The position numbers and the translations under genes were made by a program. Below are positions 1 through 5,645 of a DNA stretch of 5,645 bases, in pieces (within the stretch, counting starts at the first letter, position 1; each line of letters begins with the position of its first letter). Origin of the DNA: an uncultured Cytophagaceae bacterium. GTDB lineage: Bacteria > Bacteroidota > Bacteroidia > Cytophagales > Spirosomataceae. The DNA lies in assembly GCA_903837305.1 (NCBI GenBank), contig CAILUB010000175.1:1-5645 (forward strand). The letters run 5' to 3'. Below the pieces are notes generated by a model, which did not search any database, was not told the DNA's origin, and worked only from the letters and a program-made list of their open reading frames with translations.

Positions 1-7
1 ATTTGCT

Positions 8-1039
8 ATGTCCATCGATCCAGAAATGAATGCTCCTGATTCCGAAGAGGAAGATGATTTATTTGAGCATTTTAATTTCACCGTTGACAAAGGTCAGCAA
101 TTACTCAGAATCGACAAATATTTGATGATTAAAATTGCGGGTACTAGTCGCAATAGGATTCAGGTAGGTATTGATGCGGGATCTGTAAAGGTCAATGGGG
201 GCTTGATTAAGTCAAATTACCGCGTAAAGCCTTTGGATACGATATCTGTTTCATTTGCTAATCCTCCACGCGATAAGGAGGTTTACCCGGAAGATATACC
301 GATCGATATTATTTACGAAGACGAGCAACTTATTTTAGTGAACAAATCGCCTGGTATGGTCGTTCATCCAGCTCAGGGCAATTGGACAGGAACATTAGTG
401 AATGGTCTTTTATTTCATTGCCAAAATCTCCCCGGTCAAAAAGATATTCGTCCCGGACTTGTACATCGGATAGATAAAGATACTTCAGGCATATTAGTCA
501 TCGGCAAAACCGAATTTGCCCTTAATTTTTTAGGACAACAATTTTTTGAACATACCATTGAACGAACTTATTATGCTATTTGTTGGGGTGTACCTAAAGA
601 ATTAAAAGGGACTATACGCAGCAAGATAGGTAGGAGTCCGAAAGACCGTAAGATTCAAGCTATTTTTCCTGTGGATTCTGAGCACGGAAGAATTGCGATT
701 ACACATTATGAGGTTGTAGAATCCTTTGGATTTGCTTCCTTCGTACGATTTAAATTAGAAACAGGAAGAACCCATCAAATCAGAGCACATTTTCAATCCA
801 TTGGACATCCTTTGTTTTCAGATGCTACGTATGGTGGAGATAAGATTCGGTATATGTCATCCATGGCAAGTTTTAAATCATTTATTGATAATGCCTTTAA
901 AATATGCCCTAGACAAGCATTGCATGCTTATTCTTTAGGGTTTGTTCATCCCACTACGAATGATTTTATGCAGTTTGAACAAGAATTACCAGAGGATTTT
1001 TTAACACTTTTAACGAAACTTAGAGCCATCAATGGATAA
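8..1039 (+). CDS. rluD: RluD-like 23S rRNA pseudouridine synthase (RluA family)
   Basis: Predicted to isomerise uridines to pseudouridine in 23S rRNA in the cytoplasm. In E. coli RluD the targets are U1911, U1915 and U1917 of helix 69. An acidic N-terminus (residues 11-20) is followed by an S4 RNA-binding domain (about 32-82, starting LLRIDKYL) and the catalytic domain (about 100-325). The catalytic motif is HRIDKDTSG at 153-161, so the nucleophile should be Asp156. ETGRTHQIRAHF (251-262) and RQALHA (302-307) are the other family signatures. The stretch between YGG (275-277) and RQALHA is longer than in proteobacterial enzymes, as is usual in Bacteroidota as I recall them. The length of 343 residues is normal. 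The ATG at 8 is the first in frame, but the frame stays open to the left edge, so a slightly longer protein is possible; Met7 is another choice. The RluA family is certain. RluD rather than a paralogue (RluA, RluC) rests on the S4 domain and overall similarity. Confidence 0.9.
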   Translation: MSIDPEMNAPDSEEEDDLFEHFNFTVDKGQQLLRIDKYLMIKIAGTSRNRIQVGIDAGSVKVNGGLIKSNYRVKPLDTISVSFANPPRDKEVYPEDIPIDIIYEDEQLILVNKSPGMVVHPAQGNWTGTLVNGLLFHCQNLPGQKDIRPGLVHRIDKDTSGILVIGKTEFALNFLGQQFFEHTIERTYYAICWGVPKELKGTIRSKIGRSPKDRKIQAIFPVDSEHGRIAITHYEVVESFGFASFVRFKLETGRTHQIRAHFQSIGHPLFSDATYGGDKIRYMSSMASFKSFIDNAFKICPRQALHAYSLGFVHPTTNDFMQFEQELPEDFLTLLTKLRAING

Positions 1040-1484
1040 GATAGATATACGTAGAGCAACAAAAGAAGATATTAGCTTGGTTCGTGATTTGGTCATGGAA
1101 TTAGCCATTTTTGAAAAGGCGCCTGAAGAAGTAAGTTCCACTATCGATGATTATGTTACAGGAGGATTTTCAGATAATCCTTTATTTACAGCTAATCTTA
1201 TTTATTTGAATGGAGAGTTAGGCGGTTTCTCTTTATGGTACTACCGTTTCTCTACTTGGAAAGGAAGACGTTTTTATTTAGAGGATTTGTACATCAAGGA
1301 GAGTTTTCGAGGGAAAGGCTTAGGTAAACGATTAATTATGGAAGCAATCGAAGAAGCTAGGCGAACAAAATGCACAGGAATGATGTGGCAGGTACTGGAT
1401 TGGAATCAACCAGCTATTGATTTTTATAATAGCTTAGGTGTAAAAATGGATGCTGGTTGGCTTAATGTTCACTTGGATTTATAG
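1032..1484 (+). CDS. GNAT N-acetyltransferase, SSAT-like (diamine/thialysine type)
   Basis: A single-domain GNAT enzyme of 150 residues, predicted to transfer acetyl from acetyl-CoA to an amine in the cytoplasm. The acetyl-CoA pyrophosphate-binding loop is RGKGLG at 93-98, preceded by YLEDLYI (82-88). The C-terminal block WNQPAIDFY (124-132) ends in Tyr132, which aligns with the general-acid tyrosine of spermidine/spermine acetyltransferase (Tyr140 in human SSAT1). Glu84-Asp85 match the SSAT acidic pair near the amine site. The N-terminal pattern (IRRAT, ELAIFEK, DDYVTGGFSDNPLF) also follows the SSAT fold, so a polyamine, thialysine or similar small amine is the best guess at substrate; bacterial members are poorly characterised. 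The ATG at 1032 lies inside the last codons of the pseudouridine synthase gene (8-base overlap in another frame), which implies co-transcription and probably translational coupling. The 3' end overlaps the convergent regulator gene by 6 bases. Confidence 0.88.
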   Translation: MDKIDIRRATKEDISLVRDLVMELAIFEKAPEEVSSTIDDYVTGGFSDNPLFTANLIYLNGELGGFSLWYYRFSTWKGRRFYLEDLYIKESFRGKGLGKRLIMEAIEEARRTKCTGMMWQVLDWNQPAIDFYNSLGVKMDAGWLNVHLDL

Positions 1485-2486
1485 TGATCCGCGATCGATA
1501 AAATAAAAATCATTTGATTCTCTACCTTTTACCCGATTGATAATCATTTCTGCCGCACGTTCCCCCATTTTCTTGAAGTCATTCGATATAACAGATATAC
1601 CTTCTGCGATAATCTCTTTTAAAGGCGTATCATCGTAGGAAATAATACCGATGTCTTTCCCTGCCTTTAATTTATTCTTCGTAGTCCAGTTAATCATCTT
1701 TATCAATTCGTATTCTCTGAAGACGATATAGGCTTGATTCATTTGCAATTCGTAATCATCATCTAAATCGGGAATGATATCGAATTCTAAGTTATTTTCC
1801 GTACAAAATTCAGTAAATCCTTGAATAATTCCGTCTGGGGTATATTGAAAGCTTTTTGAGCTTAATACTAAATTAATCTGTTGGTATTTTTTGACTTTGT
1901 CAAGTGATGCAGTAAGACCTTGGTGAATATTAGATTCGAAATTTTGGTAGAGAATCGAATAATCATCACTAAATTCTCTGATATTAATATCTAGGACCAA
2001 TAATTTGTCTTTAGGGATCTTTGATACGATTTTAGCAACACTCTTATTAAAATGGGGAAGGATAATGTAATGGTTGTATTTTCCTAAATTGTTCGAAATC
2101 AACTCTTCAAATAATTCGATATTATGGTAGTGGAAAAATAGGTTGTGACTTACATCCTCTCCTAAATTTTGGATAATGCGTTCATACAAAATCTCTTTAT
2201 AGGGGGTTAAAGCATCCATTAAAATGAATACCCGCAAGGCATTTTTTGTATTTGTACTTGATACATAGAATCCCTTACCATGATGGGAACTAATTAATCC
2301 TTTTTCACGCAAATCATCATAGGCCTTCGTAACAGTCATACGTGCCATATTAAAATCATTGGCCACCTTATTGATAGAGGGTAGTTGTTTTCCGTGCTCT
2401 AATAAGCCAGAATTTATTCCATCAATAATACCATCAATTAATTGTTGGTATTTAGGTTTGCTACTCTTAGGATCAAAATTTATCAT
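1479..2486 (-). CDS. GntR-family regulator with LacI/periplasmic-binding-like sensor domain
   Basis: A cytoplasmic DNA-binding regulator of 335 residues in two parts. Residues about 10-78 form a GntR winged helix-turn-helix: LPSINKVANDF (35-45) and the recognition helix region MARMTVTKAYDDLREKGLI (47-65), then the wing HHGKGFYV (68-75). Residues about 84-330 look like a LacI/ribose-binding-protein effector domain, best seen in the C-terminal block GIISYDDTPLKEI (280-292) and SVISNDFKKMGERAAEMI (298-315). This is the AraR-type architecture, in which a sugar or sugar phosphate changes operator binding. It starts 10 bases after the stop of the sugar-porter gene on the same strand, so it is very likely the second gene of that operon and may control its own expression. 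The effector is probably the transported sugar or a metabolite of it (inference). FucR-like and xylose or arabinose regulators are possible relatives, but none can be assigned. The ATG at 2486 is the first in the gap after the porter stop and gives a standard N-terminus. Confidence 0.9.
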   Translation of the reverse strand: MINFDPKSSKPKYQQLIDGIIDGINSGLLEHGKQLPSINKVANDFNMARMTVTKAYDDLREKGLISSHHGKGFYVSSTNTKNALRVFILMDALTPYKEILYERIIQNLGEDVSHNLFFHYHNIELFEELISNNLGKYNHYIILPHFNKSVAKIVSKIPKDKLLVLDINIREFSDDYSILYQNFESNIHQGLTASLDKVKKYQQINLVLSSKSFQYTPDGIIQGFTEFCTENNLEFDIIPDLDDDYELQMNQAYIVFREYELIKMINWTTKNKLKAGKDIGIISYDDTPLKEIIAEGISVISNDFKKMGERAAEMIINRVKGRESNDFYFIDRGSL

Positions 2487-2496
2487 AAGAAAACCA

Positions 2497-3804
2497 TTAA
2501 TGCATAATTACCTGTTTTTCAATATCTTCCAAATTAGCACCTTTAGTTTCTGGCATCATAAAGGCTACGTATGCTAGCTGAGCCACCATCATGACAGCAA
2601 AGAATCCAAAGATTAGGGTTCCTCCATAGCTTTCGGTGAACAAAGGAAAAAAATTAGCTACTAATGCTGCAAAAGCCCAGTGTGTTAAAGATCCCCAAGC
2701 CATGCCAGAGGCACGGACAGAGTTAGGAAATATCTCCGAGATGAACACCCATATAACAGAACCTTGTCCAATGGCGTGAGAGGCGATGAATGCAAATATG
2801 TAAACCGGAACAAACGTAAATGATTCTGTATAAAAGGCGTGAGCAATTAAACTTAGGGTGATAATATAACCAAATGAACCAATAAACATTAAAATTCTTC
2901 GACCCACACGATCAATCAAATACCACCCTAATAATGTAAATAGCAAATTTGCAATACCAATACCTGCCGTAGAAAGTAATGCACTTTCAGTACCTAAACC
3001 TGTCAATTCATAGATTCTAGGTGCGTAATAAATGATTGCGTTGATTCCTGACATTTGGTTAAAAAAGGCAAATAGAAAGGCTAATGTTAATGGCCAAACA
3101 AATTTGCCTGAGAACAAGCGTTCCTTTTCAGTGCTTTGTTTTGCATTATTCTGAATTCGCAGAATTGTTTCCTCCGGATTAGGATCAGCTAATTCCAATA
3201 CTTTCCGTGCACCAGCTAAATCATTTCGCTTTAATAATAAAAACAAGGGAGTTTCTGGAGTTAATAGAATTAAAATAGAAAATAAGAGGGAAGGAAGAGA
3301 AACAACTCCTAACATTATCCGCCAATCATTCTCCATTCCTTGGATAAAGTAATTTGAAACGTAAGCAATCAAAATACCCAATACAATGTTCAACTGGAAT
3401 GATATTACCAACTTTCCTCGATGCTTTGCAGGAGCTATTTCCGATATATATATAGGTGCCACCACTGATGAGGCACCTATACCTAGGCCACCCAAAAAGC
3501 GAAATAACATAAATAAATTAACATCAGGTGCGATAGCTGCCCCTATGGAGGAGATAAAGAAGCTTAATCCTATCCAGAATAAAGTCTTCTTACGTCCAAA
3601 TAAATCTGCTGGAATTCCTCCAAGTGCTGCACCTATTACTGTACCATATAGTGCTGCAGCAATGGCCAAACCATGAGTGAAAGGGTCTAGTTTCCATAAT
3701 TGTTGAATTGCAAGTTCTGCTCCTGATATTACCGCGACGTCCATTCCAAATAAAAGACCTCCTAAACCTACTGTGATGGACCAGAAAATAACATGTTTAT
3801 TCAT
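2497..3804 (-). CDS. Sugar-porter family MFS transporter (XylE/GLUT-like)
   Basis: An inner-membrane sugar uptake protein, probably a proton symporter, with about 12 hydrophobic segments in 435 residues. Sugar-porter signatures appear in order: GGLLFGMDVAVISGA (15-29, TM1), FGRKKTLF (69-76), PIYISEIAPAKHRGKL (117-132), PETPLFLL (183-190), NQMSGINAIIYYAP (249-262), DRVGRRILM (298-306), VFISEIFPNSVRASG (353-367) and PETKG (418-422). By comparison with E. coli XylE as I recall it, several sugar contacts remain: Gln137 (XylE Q168), Gln250 (Q289), Asn255 (N294), Asn286 (N325) and Trp376 (W392). The positions of XylE Q175 and Q288 are Ile144 and Asn249. The usual arginine of PESPR is Leu187. These changes make xylose less certain, and the substrate is best left as a monosaccharide. 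The central TM6-TM7 loop is short (about 191-235). It is followed 10 bases on by a GntR/LacI-type regulator, a common pairing for a sugar-induced uptake unit. The ATG at 3804 gives a normal short N-terminus. Confidence 0.93.
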   Translation of the reverse strand: MNKHVIFWSITVGLGGLLFGMDVAVISGAELAIQQLWKLDPFTHGLAIAAALYGTVIGAALGGIPADLFGRKKTLFWIGLSFFISSIGAAIAPDVNLFMLFRFLGGLGIGASSVVAPIYISEIAPAKHRGKLVISFQLNIVLGILIAYVSNYFIQGMENDWRIMLGVVSLPSLLFSILILLTPETPLFLLLKRNDLAGARKVLELADPNPEETILRIQNNAKQSTEKERLFSGKFVWPLTLAFLFAFFNQMSGINAIIYYAPRIYELTGLGTESALLSTAGIGIANLLFTLLGWYLIDRVGRRILMFIGSFGYIITLSLIAHAFYTESFTFVPVYIFAFIASHAIGQGSVIWVFISEIFPNSVRASGMAWGSLTHWAFAALVANFFPLFTESYGGTLIFGFFAVMMVAQLAYVAFMMPETKGANLEDIEKQVIMH

Positions 3805-3904
3805 AGTAATATTTGTTTCAGATTGAATGTAGAAATTGAGTTTGATTTATATTTATAAAAGTGACGATTGTGTAATTTTTATGAAGTTAAACAATATTTG
3901 ATGA
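3805..3904 (-). promoter_or_regulatory. Intergenic leader and probable promoter region of the sugar-porter operon
   Basis: This 100-base, very AT-rich gap lies between the stop of the YbjJ-like transporter gene and the ATG of the sugar-porter gene, both on the minus strand. It is the only sizeable non-coding gap in the window and the natural place for the promoter and operator of the porter-regulator pair. I find no clear Bacteroidota promoter (TTG at -33 and TAnnTTTG at -7) on the minus strand, and no hairpin with a T-run that would end the upstream transcript. The assignment rests on position and base composition. Confidence 0.45.
3846..3859. promoter_or_regulatory. Candidate operator: 6-base inverted repeat TTTATA-TT-TATAAA
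   Basis: A perfect dyad with 6-base arms and a 2-base centre, ending 42 bases before the sugar-porter start codon. GntR-type regulators bind as dimers to short dyads near promoters, so this is a possible site for the regulator encoded at 1479-2486. The arms are entirely A/T in an AT-rich gap, so a chance match or an overlap with a -10-like TATAAA element is equally plausible. Confidence 0.25.
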
Positions 3905-5038
3905 TCATTTAGTTGTGACCCAAGTTTTGGAAATAAAGGCAGCTACAAAACCTAAAATTACAATCAAATACAAAGCTTTATCCAGGCCAATAAAATCTGA
4001 TAAATAACCGATAAGGACAGGGCCTAATAAAAAACCAATGTAAGCAATGGTTGATACGCCTGCAATAGCAATCGAAGGCATAATTTCCTTCTGATTCCCG
4101 GCTTGTGAATAAATTAAAGGGACAATCGTAGAGATTCCAATTCCAGTTATAAAACAGCCAGCTATTTTTAGGAAGATAGAGGGAAATAGAAGTGTAAGTA
4201 ACATGCCTAAGCCTAGTAAAATTCCGTTTAATACAAGAATATTGGATACTCCATATTTTAAAGAAATTGAATCGCCTATAAATCGCCCTACTACCATGGC
4301 AGCAGCAAAGAAGGAAAAACCAATGGTAATGGGGAAAGGGGAGTTTGGGCTATATTCCTTAAAATACAAAGAAATCCAATCAGCCATGGCTCCTTCACAT
4401 AACATGCCACAGAAAGCAATAAATGACAGGGTTATTAAATAGGGCCCTAAGTTTAAAATAGATGACTTAGGTTTACTTTCATCTTGAACCGGTTTATCAA
4501 TTAATAGATTGGGGAAACTAAGGGGTATTATGATGATATTCAATAAAGCTACTAGGCTAAAATGTTCTTGTGTTGTAAAACTTTCTTTTTCCAAGATCCC
4601 TCCTAAAAAAGCGCCTGCCATTAAACCAATGGAAAATATAGCATGAAAGGAAGACATGATGATCTTATTTATTTTTGCTTCTAAACTGACTACCTGTGTA
4701 TTCATGGCTATATTCATTATATCACCTGCCATTCCAAAGAAAAATAGACCTGTAAATAAGGTTACTGCAGAACTTAAAAAGCCCAAACTAGGTAATACAA
4801 CCACATACATAACCACGGCTATTAAGGTTATCCATCTGGAAGCATATTTAGTTAAAAGCCAACCTGCGATGGGTAAAGAAACTAATGATCCTATGGGCAA
4901 GCCCATTAAGACGGTACCTAATTCAGCGTCTGAAAGATGAAGTGTAGCTTTAAAATCAGGAATACGAGTCGCCCAAGTGGCAAAATTCAACCCACAAATA
5001 AAAAACAAAATACCAATACTAAAACGAGCTTTTTTCAT
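3905..5038 (-). CDS. YbjJ/MosC-like MFS transporter
   Basis: A polytopic inner-membrane protein of 377 residues with about 12 hydrophobic segments, assigned to the MFS branch that includes E. coli YbjJ and rhizobial MosC. The features that recall YbjJ are FATWATRIPDFK (19-30), the HAIFSIGLMAGA stretch in TM5 (132-143), EGAMADWISLYF (215-226), VGRFIGD (250-256) and GFLLGPVLIGYLSDF (335-349). The substrate and direction of transport are unknown for this branch; export or uptake of a small polar compound is plausible. I chose the ATG at 5038: it overlaps the stop of the upstream nucleotidase gene as TAATG and yields MKKARFSIG, a typical short basic lead into TM1. The frame is open to a TTG at 5071, but those 11 extra codons lie wholly inside the nucleotidase gene and read as an unlikely N-terminus. 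The TAATG junction implies co-transcription and translational coupling with the nucleotidase, so the two may act on related compounds. Confidence 0.87.
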   Translation of the reverse strand: MKKARFSIGILFFICGLNFATWATRIPDFKATLHLSDAELGTVLMGLPIGSLVSLPIAGWLLTKYASRWITLIAVVMYVVVLPSLGFLSSAVTLFTGLFFFGMAGDIMNIAMNTQVVSLEAKINKIIMSSFHAIFSIGLMAGAFLGGILEKESFTTQEHFSLVALLNIIIIPLSFPNLLIDKPVQDESKPKSSILNLGPYLITLSFIAFCGMLCEGAMADWISLYFKEYSPNSPFPITIGFSFFAAAMVVGRFIGDSISLKYGVSNILVLNGILLGLGMLLTLLFPSIFLKIAGCFITGIGISTIVPLIYSQAGNQKEIMPSIAIAGVSTIAYIGFLLGPVLIGYLSDFIGLDKALYLIVILGFVAAFISKTWVTTK

Positions 5039-5040
5039 TA
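5036..5040 (-). promoter_or_regulatory. TAATG stop/start coupling site
   Basis: The TAA ending the nucleotidase gene (5040-5038) shares its last base with the ATG of the MFS gene (5038-5036). An AAGGA stretch lies 14 bases upstream of this ATG, rather far for a ribosome binding site. Reinitiation by ribosomes finishing the nucleotidase gene is therefore the likely route. This junction is the main reason for preferring the start at 5038 over the TTG at 5071. Confidence 0.7.
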
Positions 5041-5568
5041 CTTTAACAACAATCCTTCGACTTCCTTCCAATTATTTACTCTTTTAAAGTCATTTATGTG
5101 AAGATTATGCGGGGCTGTAAATAGGAGTGGAGTTCCGGTAAAAGTATGCAGATTTTTTTCATGGTCATCAATTAAGTAATCCGCTTGTATCATATGCTTG
5201 TGACCACAGAATACAATATGTTTCCATGTGATAAATGGAAAATGTTGCTCCATCCAGGTTAATTTCTCTTTTAATGAATTTGGGAATTCAGTAGCTGCAG
5301 AAACAATAAATATTTCATATTGATCTGATAATTTACGAACCACTTCCACAGCATCCTCATTCACTGGTATGTTTTCGAAGAATCCAGGTTCCCATAAGAA
5401 AGAATTATTGGTTAAATAATGACCATAGAACTCTTCTTTAAGTGTTTTATCACCAAACAATAGCTCTTGGTAGGTGTAATTTTTATCAACTAATTGATTA
5501 ATTCGATCAATGATGACGTGTGTAGTTTTAGCTAAAACATCATCCATATCTATGGCGATTCTTTTCAT
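5038..5568 (-). CDS. 5'(3')-deoxyribonucleotidase-like HAD phosphatase (NT5C family)
   Basis: A cytoplasmic HAD-superfamily phosphatase of 176 residues, related to 5'(3')-deoxyribonucleotidases, which remove phosphate from (deoxy)nucleoside monophosphates. Motif I is DMDDV (7-11), with Asp7 as the likely nucleophile and Asp9 as the acid/base. Motif II is SAAT (90-93), a lysine for motif III is probably Lys124 (GHKHM), and motif IV is DYLIDDHEKNL (130-140), with Asp134-Asp135 binding magnesium. The small helical cap between motifs I and II (about 20-75) and the length fit the NT5C-type family. Substrate could be dUMP/dTMP or another phosphomonoester; bacterial members are rarely tested. The ATG at 5568 is followed at once by the conserved strand KRIAIDMDD, so the start is secure. 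No Shine-Dalgarno sequence precedes it, and only 12 bases separate it from the T-tract of the upstream terminator. The downstream MFS gene is joined by a TAATG overlap. Confidence 0.88.
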   Translation of the reverse strand: MKRIAIDMDDVLAKTTHVIIDRINQLVDKNYTYQELLFGDKTLKEEFYGHYLTNNSFLWEPGFFENIPVNEDAVEVVRKLSDQYEIFIVSAATEFPNSLKEKLTWMEQHFPFITWKHIVFCGHKHMIQADYLIDDHEKNLHTFTGTPLLFTAPHNLHINDFKRVNNWKEVEGLLLK

Positions 5569-5580
5569 AAAGTATTGTTC

Positions 5581-5611
5581 AAAAAAAAACTCCCCAAATA
5601 TGGGGAGTTTT
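5581..5611 (-). terminator. Strong Rho-independent terminator
   Basis: An inverted repeat with an 11-bp stem (5586-5596 pairing with 5601-5611; core CTCCCC/GGGGAG) and a 4-base loop. Read on the minus strand the stem runs into nine consecutive T (5589-5581). The long T-run is on the minus strand only, so it terminates the gene entering from the right edge (probable groEL) and sits directly in front of the nucleotidase gene. Confidence 0.9.
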
Positions 5612-5618
5612 CAAGGAT

Positions 5619-5635
5619 TAATCTAATTTAGATTA
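5619..5635. repeat. Perfect 8-base inverted repeat around one central base
   Basis: TAATCTAA and TTAGATTA flank a single T. The dyad overlaps the predicted stop codon of the gene at the right edge and lies 7 bases from the terminator stem. It could be a protein-binding dyad or a small hairpin in the 3' untranslated region. In AT-rich sequence an element of this size can also arise by chance. Confidence 0.35.
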
Positions 5636-5645
5636 CATCATTCCA
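5633..5645 (-). CDS. groL: Possible C-terminal end of chaperonin GroEL (partial)
   Basis: Only the last few codons are in the window. One minus-strand frame reads GGA ATG ATG TAA (5644-5633), giving Gly-Met-Met-stop, which is how many GroEL proteins end (Gly/Met-rich tail). A strong terminator follows 22 bases later, as expected behind a highly expressed gene. Three residues are weak evidence: another frame ends at 5628 with the TAA after WNDVI. The identity is a guess supported by the tail and the terminator. Confidence 0.4.

Noticed and set aside
1475..1489. GGAT...ATCC pairing at the convergent gene ends, considered as a terminator
   Set aside because: The stem has only 4 bp and there is no T-run on either strand.
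2359..2577. Plus-strand open frame of 72 codons
   Set aside because: It lies antisense across the start of the regulator gene and the end of the porter gene, has no family-like motifs, and both minus-strand genes are well supported.
3386..3676. Plus-strand open frame of 96 codons
   Set aside because: It is the antisense shadow of the sugar-porter gene; the Pro/Ala-rich composition is what the reverse of membrane-segment codons gives.
3901..3908. ATGATCAT palindrome at the end of the YbjJ-like transporter gene, considered as an operator
   Set aside because: It is only 8 bases long, overlaps the stop codon, and is easily produced by chance; nothing else supports it.
4203..4442. Plus-strand open frame of 79 codons
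   Set aside because: It is an antisense shadow inside the YbjJ-like transporter gene, with no motif or start context.
4656..4940. Plus-strand open frame of 94 codons
   Set aside because: It is antisense to the transporter gene, and its composition reflects the reverse of hydrophobic codons.
1..5645. A hidden mobile element, defence system or biosynthetic cluster
   Set aside because: All sizeable frames belong to ordinary families, no terminal repeats, integrase, transposase or repeat array is visible, and no stretch stands out in base composition.

Overview
The window reads as AT-rich chromosomal DNA from a member of the Bacteroidota. This is inferred from three things. The RluD-type enzyme has the acidic N-terminus and central insertion typical of that phylum, the ribosome binding sites are weak or absent, and the regulator is a GntR head fused to a sugar-binding-protein-like tail. 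No rRNA, tRNA, CRISPR array, insertion sequence or phage gene is visible, and the window is almost fully coding.

Layout: positions 8-1484 (plus strand) hold a two-gene unit, an RluD-like 23S rRNA pseudouridine synthase followed, with an 8-base overlap, by an SSAT-like GNAT acetyltransferase. It meets the minus-strand genes tail to tail with a 6-base overlap at 1479-1484. The rest is on the minus strand. Read in the direction of transcription (right to left), it begins with a probable GroEL C-terminus at the window edge (5633-5645) and a strong terminator (5581-5611). A HAD-type 5'(3')-deoxyribonucleotidase (5568-5038) comes next, followed by a YbjJ/MosC-like MFS transporter (5038-3905) joined to it by a TAATG stop/start overlap. 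After a 100-base gap come a sugar-porter MFS transporter (3804-2497) and, 10 bases on, a GntR/LacI-type hybrid regulator (2486-1479).

How the genes may work together: the sugar porter and regulator look like a small sugar-responsive uptake operon in which the regulator probably senses the transported sugar or a derivative and controls its own operon. The sugar cannot be named from the sequence. The nucleotidase-transporter pair resembles the E. coli ybjI-ybjJ arrangement (HAD phosphatase next to MFS transporter) and may dephosphorylate a compound and move the product across the membrane. This is inference.

I do not see a convincing new biological system here. The points most worth a second look are the nucleotidase-transporter coupling, the lack of promoter space between the terminator and the nucleotidase gene, and the unassigned sugar of the porter-regulator pair.
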